A stretch of DNA of 64,000 bases from Lonicera japonica (Eukaryota > Streptophyta > Magnoliopsida > Dipsacales > Caprifoliaceae): the NCBI GenBank assembly GCA_021464415.1, contig CM038468.1, forward strand, positions 29,996,969 to 30,060,968, read 5' to 3'. Shown piece by piece: positions 57,101-64,000 of the stretch (position 1 is its first letter; each line of letters starts with the position of its first letter). The notes below the pieces were generated by a model that was not told the DNA's origin, did not search any database, and saw nothing but the letters and a program-made list of their open reading frames with translations. The position numbers and the translations under genes are program-made.

Positions 57101-59790
57101 GCGCTGTAAGTCCGTAAAAGCTCTAATGACCTTTAATAGCTTTTTAGTCCTTTAGTTAAGATATGCTATTCATGAATTTATATTACACTTTAAAAAACTT
57201 TTATTTATTTAAAAGGATTTGGGACTGTTGTATAAATTTATACTTAAACGAACTTTGATAAAGTGTATCAAATATGGAGTATTTTTGTTTAATGGTTGTT
57301 TGTGAAATGATTGAACAGAGATTGTTCTTTTTATTTTAATTTACAGGGTGGATATCGCATTTTACAAACTCTACATACCGAAATTTTTCATAAATGGATT
57401 TTACTTAATTTTTTTTTATAACTCACACCCCGTCGTAGCATACGACACCGTAATGCACCGGATCCTGGAGGTGAAAATCTCAGATATGTATGGAATATAG
57501 TCTTATAGAGTCTTGCCTGACTTCACATTGGATGCCCGTATCCTTATTTATGATACGTATAGTCTCTGATTATCACTCATTCTTACCCTTGAGAAGTCTC
57601 GTTCTAGCAATGTATATGCTATTCTTTTTTCCATAGCGAGTGTTGAGATCAGGATCGAGTCCACTTTGGAAGTAATGGAGAAGGTTTATAGGATTGCTTA
57701 ACCTGGCATATTTAAAACTCTTCCCCTTGATCCTCACATCCGTATAGGCGATTATGAAATTCCGGTTCGTGCGATGGTAGTTATAGATCCACTAATTATT
57801 GGAAATGATGTTGTCCTCTTAGGACAAGTCATTCTAAGTAGTTTAAGGGGGGTGAAGGACCATTAATCAGGCGTTGTCATCGAAAGTTGATCATGGGAGC
57901 CCAATGAGATTTTTTCATTCTAGGTTATTCGCATGGAATCAGCGCTATATAATCCTTGATCTGAGTGCCCTATTCGCTAGAGTTGCCATCATTTTTGCAA
58001 TGGATATTCAATTGTGTGTGTGTCATTTGATCATTACATGATCTTCTTTTGAGGATTTTCATAAAATCGTAAAGATAATTTTATCAGAGTAACGCAGCGG
58101 AAGTTTGATGGGACTATTAAATTAAGGATCGCGAATTAGTACGTACGTATAAATTTGATTGAAGCATGCCTTGGAGACGAGATATTTTCTTCTCACCTCA
58201 CTCTTCTTATGCCTATTTCTCGTGAGAACTGTTTCATTGAGGATTCAGGTGATGATAGATGATTGATTTATGGTGAAACTATATCATACTTCCTACTGTT
58301 TCTTGGGGAATTCGTCACCTCTCTTGTGAACCAGTTTTGTATTCATATGGTTACGCCAATGGTTATTCTTTCTTATACCATAGTTGGTTGACTATAGGAT
58401 AGGTCACCTTGTTAGGTCAGTTATTGTTTATTCTTATGTCTTCGGAGACGGAAAATACCGAGTGTCATCTCGTGATACAGTCCATTCTGTTGAGACAACA
58501 TCCATTCTAATGCATTGACAAAATCCGTAACATGTGGCGTGAAACTATATGAAATCTAGATTTACTTAACCCCTCATTATTAAGTTTCAATTCATTCAAA
58601 CTTATTTCTTGTGATTCGTTATCATACTCATTGAATATGCTTTATGTCTGGGACAAGTTTTGCTATTATGTCAGCAATGGACGTCTGTCAAGATATAATT
58701 TAGTCAGCCGTCTGATCAACGGATGACTAACTTATGAATCCACGGTCTTCTATAGCCAACAGAAGTAAAACATGGCTTACTTGTATTAGTGGTCAGTCCA
58801 TTTCTTGCGTTCACCCTATTTTCTCCTTTAGTTCCTAAAGGTGAATATAGGATTAGTTAATCTTTGGATTCTGAAAGATCGATTCATAGACTATTGTGTT
58901 TGTTTTCCCGGATACCATTTTGTTTGGACTCATAGGAAGGCGGATTACGCGGTTAATTCCTTAGATGCAATTTCTCATTTACAAGAAAATTGTGTGGTCA
59001 TTGCATAGTCTGGCTTGGTACACGATACACTATAAGTGTATTAGTGTTGGTAACTACGGTTTTTACGTTCTTAGTGGTGTATCACATTTTCAAATTCTTT
59101 TCATTTCGAGAAATGAGCCTTGATCTCAACAATCCTTACGCCTTGAAAGTTTTGTTTGTTCTGGTTTGGTATTTGGTACCTTGGATTGGGGATTGATAAT
59201 TGTGAATCTTGATACATTGAGTTGTGGACAGAGGATTTTGGATTTCGGGTACATAGAACTTTTTAGTTCGTAAATCTATGTTATGTATTTAGGAATCGAG
59301 TTCATTTTGAGACCTAGTTTGTAGGTTGATTCTACAGTGTAAGAGGTGTCTCGTATCAATGATCGTTCTCTCGAGATATGATTGACTATTCCTATTCGGA
59401 CTTGGGTTAGAGTGCGTTTTATGATCAAATCTATCTCCATTTATAGATCATGAGTTAATTCTATCGTGTCAAGGTTTAGACACCATATTGCATACTTATG
59501 CTGTATTGAAGAGTATTTATGTGTTTTGCTACAGATAGCACTTATATGAGTGGAAATTTTTCTGCGAGAATAAGCTAGAAGGTTTTACCTTGATTATTTT
59601 GTTCTCTTGCTAGTCGTTAGGGTCATTTCCCTTATTTTGATTTTCGGATGATAAGTTTTCTCTTATTTGGAATGGCAGTTTTCTTTTCTTAAAGAGGGGA
59701 GACTAAGTACTAGTTTGAAATTCATGCATTCTTTTGCCTCTTACTCATCCTATAGAATTTCGAGGACGAAATTCCTTAAGGAGGGGAGAT
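54141..59790 (+). mobile_element. Degenerate long-LTR gypsy element (Del/Tekay-like)
   Basis: Starts TGTAACACCCCATTCC; the same terminus recurs at 59791. The end of the 5' LTR is unclear but near 57480 (CACCGGATCCTGGAGGTGAA), making it over 3 kb. The internal region to 59790 shows no intact pol, though it ends with GAGGACGAAATTCC and a polypurine tract AAGGAGGGGAGA, which closely matches the end of Del/Tekay-type internal regions. Short open frames near 58990-59196 are not recognisable. Confidence 0.65.
55094..55572. mobile_element. 479-bp hAT MITE with perfect 8-bp target duplication
   Basis: GTACACAA stands at 55086-55093 and 55573-55580. Ends CAGTGTTATAAAAATC and, read inward from the right, CAATGTTCAAAAAATC. 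The subterminal parts are full of CGATTT and ATCGG motifs in both orientations. The 155-codon frame crossing it is AT-biased and hydrophobic, not a transposase. Confidence 0.87.
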
Positions 59791-60160
59791 TGTAACACCC
59801 CGTTCCTAAGTCACAAGCTTATCGCGTTCAAAAATTGCGATTAAGGCGATTTCGAGCTCCGAATAGTGAAATATTGTTCTGAAAGGGGCGACAGGGTTCA
59901 AAGACTTTCAATAAGTCATATTAGTGTATTTAAACTTGTTAGAATGTCCCTAAGTCATTTCGGGTGGTTCGAGTTGAAATCAAAATATAAATTGCAAATT
60001 TTCAATTTACCCGACTTCATGATTTTAGGATAACTTGGGGAAAACGTAACTTCTTCGTTCCTCACATAAATTTAAAAAGTGAGTGCACTCACATAAATTT
60101 AACTCAAATGAGAAAAGCCCGTTTCATCCGATGTTTGCACTTTGGGCGTTTTAAGTGACC
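59791..60160 (+). repeat. 3' LTR of the long-LTR gypsy element, truncated
   Basis: TGTAACACCCCGTTCCTAAG, then ACAAGCTTATCGCGTTC, parallels the 5' LTR start at 54141 for about 55 bases and then diverges, suggesting that one of the two has an internal deletion. It is lost before segment D5. Confidence 0.6.
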
Positions 60161-60244
60161 ACAACTAAATACTACAAAGAATATGTTTTAACTCATAACT
60201 AAATTTGAATGTTTTTATTTCAAAGAATATTCACTGGATGGGTT

Positions 60245-61000
60245 ATACGTACCTAGTAATAATTATTAATGTCTAATGTGTCTAATACGGATAAGTATTT
60301 AGCTTCTAGGTCCAAATTTAATTTTCCAAATTTTTAAGGCTTCACTTAGTACAATTATAAACGATATTCGTTAAGTCTAACAAATTGATTTTAATTATAA
60401 GAAATTGATCAAGGGCATAGCCACATAGAGTGCGGAAGAATCTTCCACGAAAGCTTCTCTCAAAAATATATTTAGCACTTTTTATTTAAAGTATTATGTA
60501 TATATATATATTAAATCAAAGCATTATTTTGATAATGTCGACAATTAATCTTAAAAATATTAAATCGACTTTAAAATTATCACAGTGACAATTTTATATC
60601 ACTGGACTGAGATATTTGATATGTTCTTTATCTTCCTGGCTTTCACTTTCTTACGTTATATCCCTTAATGCTCTTCCATTTGTTGATTAGCCACATTTCG
60701 GTACTTTCTTTTCCTTCCTTCCATTTTGTCCGTTAGACAGTTCTCATCTCATTATTCACTTCCACGGGCAAGCCTTCTTACTTTTCCTATAATTCTAAAT
60801 ATTTCAATGGGACCAAAACTCATTCTTCTGTCCGAGCACATCTCCAATTCCGACATCAACCGAGAACAAGTCCGCATTTTTAGCAAGTGTTTGTTAAACA
60901 CATATCAACACCAGAGAGCCACTGAACCCCAGCGGCTCCGCCAAAATCATTTCTAAGATTACATTCTTATCAAGTAATGACTACATCTTATATATTACTG
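60245..61000 (+). repeat. Duplicated segment, copy D5
   Basis: Contains both the upstream part of D1 (TTCTAGGTCCAAATTTAAT; GCATAGCCACATAGAGTGCG) and the downstream part of D4 (ATGGGACCAAAA and onward), so it is the fullest copy. From ATG 60807 an open frame of 49 codons (MGPKLILLSEHISNSDINRE...) ends at a stop at 60954. The product is not recognised. Confidence 0.65.
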
Positions 61001-62132
61001 AAAGAGATGTCAACATTGTTGTTGTGTTTTGAAGTAAAGTGAATATAGTTGTTGGAAAGAACTGAGTTGTAGACCTTTGGGTTACCATTCATACATGTTA
61101 TAGAAACTCTTCCTCACTTCAAAACATGTGAGGAAGCTTAAGAACATATTCTTACAGGCAGTTGGTGGCCTATCGTTGTCTTAAGTAAAGAGAAAGTTCC
61201 TCTCAAATTAACTTCTTCAAGAACCCTTTTACTGTATGATATTCTCCATATTTGTGAGATTCGATGGAATCTAACATTTGTGTTTTTGCTTGAGAAAGCT
61301 GGTGTCAAAATTGTTATTTGAAAGTGACTAATTGGTCTCAATTAAAAATTACAAAATATAGCACCCACTGTATTGTTTCCCAGAAAATTACAAAATATAG
61401 CATAATTTTTTTTTTCACTATTTTTGTTCCTGCAAATGCATTAGCACGATTTCTGACCATCACAGCTATGAATTTGGGACTCCAATACATGGTTTGTCAC
61501 GGGAAATAATTGTGACAATGCGAAGTTTTGGCTCTGACATAATGTATCATGACTTGAAAAGGTGATAAATTTTTTTAAGCGCACCCCTTAAACTAAAATC
61601 CTCACATCCATTTTATGCTAATAGTTGAGTGCTCATCTACAATAAATTTATACAAATAGAGCCTATGAGTGTTCTGATGAAAATCTTATTGATGCATAGG
61701 TTGCTAACTATTTCACCAAATTAACTTATATAATCCCTAATAGATCGAGTAAAAGGTGTCAAAAAAGAAACTAAACCCACCCACACTCTCCACTTCTCTC
61801 ACCAACTGATCACTCCAGTCCTCGCTAAACAAACTGCAATTAATAAGCACGGTTCTTGGAGTATAGTTCTCTTTGTGCCTTATGACCTCTTAATTATTAA
61901 GTCTCTTTCTTGCTTTTGTCAAAATATTTCTTTTTATGGTTAGTCCAACTATGTTTTGTGGATCATTTGATTTATTTTAATGACCTAATTAAGTTTGATG
62001 GTTCTCTCTTTGTAAAGGTAATGCGATAGCTTGCTTTGTATGCAGAAATGATTGCTTTGCTTGTTGGGTTCCATGTTTTTATTTGGAACATAGATTATTG
62101 TGGCAATTGGATCTTATTGGTTGACCTATATA
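61001..62132. other. Intergenic DNA, no supported gene
   Basis: AACATGTGAGGAAGCTTAAG and neighbouring moderately G+C-rich sequence near 61080-61510 could be an old retroelement or gene remnant, with ATTACAAAATATAGCA appearing twice (61348 and 61388). No domain is recognisable in any frame. Confidence 0.35.
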
Positions 62133-62135
62133 TAA

Positions 62136-62379
62136 GGGGTCTGTTTGATAGGAATGTGGTGAGATCCTCTCCATTTCATACTCATTTTTATGAATAGATG
62201 TCGTCCTTTCTTTTTCATTTTTTGTGGAGAATTTTCTTTATCAACACAAAGAAAATTTTTCCATGGAAAATACAATTAAACAAGAGGACATCTCACCACA
62301 TTCTTTAACTTATTTTTCATCTACTAACAAAAATATATTGATTTTTTCTACCATATTATATTTTGTTATCAAACGGAGC
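62136..62379. mobile_element. 244-bp Tourist-like MITE with TAA target duplication
   Basis: Ends GGGGTCTGTTTGATA and TATCAAACGGAGC, with TAA on both sides (62133-62135 and 62380-62382). Internal sequence (GAGGACATCTCACCACATTC) relates it to the copy ending at 44480. Confidence 0.7.
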
Positions 62380-62382
62380 TAA

Positions 62383-64000
62383 GTGTTTAGTTCTTTCTTT
62401 TGGTTCAATTGCTTAGGATAACAAGTACTCTGGGCTCATGAAAGAATTATGAAACTTTCATATTACATCATTGTTTTGGGAATAGTTAAAACTGAACTCG
62501 TAGATCTTTACCCTACGCTTAAATTATGTGTAAGACGGTACCTTCTCATGAAGGTTACACAGAGTGGCATTACTCAAGGGAAACTTATATCATTTGTTTA
62601 GCAATCTCACAAATTCCAACCGTGTCTGCTGGTTCTGTCACTATCAGTAATTGTTCTAAGCTACAAAAAATAGAGCATATTATTAAGGATAAAAGAGGAT
62701 GAACCGGTGTGGCCGTTCTGTGGTGGTGATTGCGCATTCATCTAACATAGAGGAATCATTACCTGAACAAGAAGTCAAAAAATCTTTTAAGGTTAGCAAG
62801 TTTATGACTTACAGAACAAAACCATGGTGAGGAGACTTATGGTGGTTGATTCGCGGTGGTGGCCGGTGTGGACTAGAGCGATGATGGAGGTAGATTAACA
62901 TCATTGGCTTAGGCCTTCAGGGTTTTTCTATCTGAGATTTTAGTTGCTTACGAAAAATGAAGATTCCTAGGACACTCGCCCGTGTTGAACATGTTTGACA
63001 AGTCTAAACAGCCCAACACACGTGGGACATGCTATAGTTACTTTTATGATGTAAATGCATGCTTTAAAGTGCATAATAAAACATGGAACTATATGCATAA
63101 AATTATTTGGTTCTTATGTATAATGATTTCTTAGTATTTGATAGTGTACTAATAATATATTTTAGATGAATTTTTAAAATCTTACTTTAAAGTGTCATAT
63201 TACGATATTTTTGACTTACGACACAACTTTTTTAAGAGCACGTTATATGAAATAAAATATATAAAAGAAGGAAATATTTATTTAACATCGTGTCCTAGTT
63301 TGAGATTTTCTAAATAAGCGTGTCCATGATGTATCAGGCAAGACACCCAACCAATGTCAATGCATCACAGGATATAACACCACTAAAATTACAACACATG
63401 GATAATTTAAAGTTGTTTTTAAAAATATTGGTTGGTTTTGTTCAATTTTGATCTGTTTTATATTACCAGAAACCACAACAGAATCAATGAACGTTAGTTT
63501 TTGGGGTTAAAACCGAATCCAATTAAAATGATCAAAGAATAAAGACAATTGTATTGGACTGGATCTTCCGTTTCAGTTGCTTGGTTTAGGATTCTGAACA
63601 CCTCTAGCCTGCAAACTTTGCATTGTGCTAACCAAACAGCTTACCAAAATATAATGTAGACTTCACATAAATTCCATTATATGTCAATACAAGATTTGTT
63701 TCACTTCTAGCAATTAATAAATTCCATTATATGTAAGTAAACAAATAGCAGTGGCTATGTTTACTTTTTCATAATATATGTCTAATTGTACATTATTTTT
63801 CTCGTTAAGACATTGGAAAAAGAACTTATGCCAAGTTAGATTATACCAAATAGTATATATATATATATATATATATGCATATACATTATTGATTCCATTT
63901 ATTAGAGAAAAGCTAATTTTTATTTTCCATGCAAATCAGGGGTTTTATATTATTTATAAACAAAAATGTCTCATGGTAAGAAAGATGTTTCTGCTTGATG
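62383..64000. other. Intergenic DNA, no supported gene
   Basis: No recognisable coding domain. There is a patch of GGTGGT-rich sequence near 62700-62900 and an AAATTCCATTATATGTAA-like duplication near 63672 and 63720. (AT)n near 63857. Confidence 0.4.

Noticed and set aside
61138..61509. Two short open frames on opposite strands suggesting a gene
   Set aside because: No recognisable domain, no splice support, and repeated ATTACAAAATATAGCA within one of them.

Overview
The window looks like AT-rich nuclear DNA from a flowering plant, probably a eudicot. The evidence is intron-split coding sequence, plant chromoviruses, an Au-type SINE, Tourist-like MITEs, TRIMs, and a plant-type hAT transposase with a TTF zinc finger. 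No bacterial operon or viral genome is visible. By my reading about half or more of the sequence is mobile-element DNA. Only one host gene can be supported.

Layout. 0.6-11.1 kb: a small six-exon gene on the minus strand encoding a RING-CH (RINGv) protein of 186 residues. I assembled it by hand from exons that all join in frame. Its second intron holds a decayed chromodomain Ty3/gypsy element (4.2-9.7 kb). 11-17 kb: MITEs, including an inverted pair of Tourist-like copies and a 338-bp Mutator-like element with a perfect 9-bp target duplication. 17.8-24.5 kb: a complete 6.7-kb hAT transposon with a perfect 8-bp target duplication and an uninterrupted 786-residue transposase. Its apparent 5' UTR intron contains a minisatellite and, nested in that, a 2.35-kb palindromic foldback element with its own perfect 9-bp target duplication and the same termini as the 338-bp element. 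26.0-27.4 kb: an array of about 19 palindromes inside a TIR-bounded element. 28.4 kb: a CACTA-type terminus. 29.6-34 kb: mixed repeats, a possible copia LTR and a Tourist-like MITE.

34.4-44.2 kb and 60.2-61 kb: at least five diverged copies of one low-copy segment. One copy is interrupted by a 1.6-kb ORF-less TIR element whose empty site survives in the neighbouring copy. The second copy of that TIR element, in inverted orientation, lies at 47.0-48.65 kb inside a LINE remnant. 40-43.5 kb holds several tRNA-derived SINEs, one with a 17-bp perfect target duplication. 50.0-53.6 kb: a minus-strand chromovirus broken by a TRIM. 53.6-60.1 kb: head-to-head fragments of long gypsy LTRs, one carrying a hAT MITE with a perfect 8-bp duplication. 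61-64 kb: no recognised gene, one small Tourist-like MITE.

The insertion order can be read from the nesting: gypsy into a gene intron, foldback into minisatellite into hAT, TRIM into gypsy, and a hAT MITE plus a 1.67-kb TIR element into a LINE. I found no convincing new cellular system. The most unusual signals are the foldback family, the 26-kb palindrome array and the 1.6-kb element family. All comparisons were made by eye, so identities and copy numbers are approximate.
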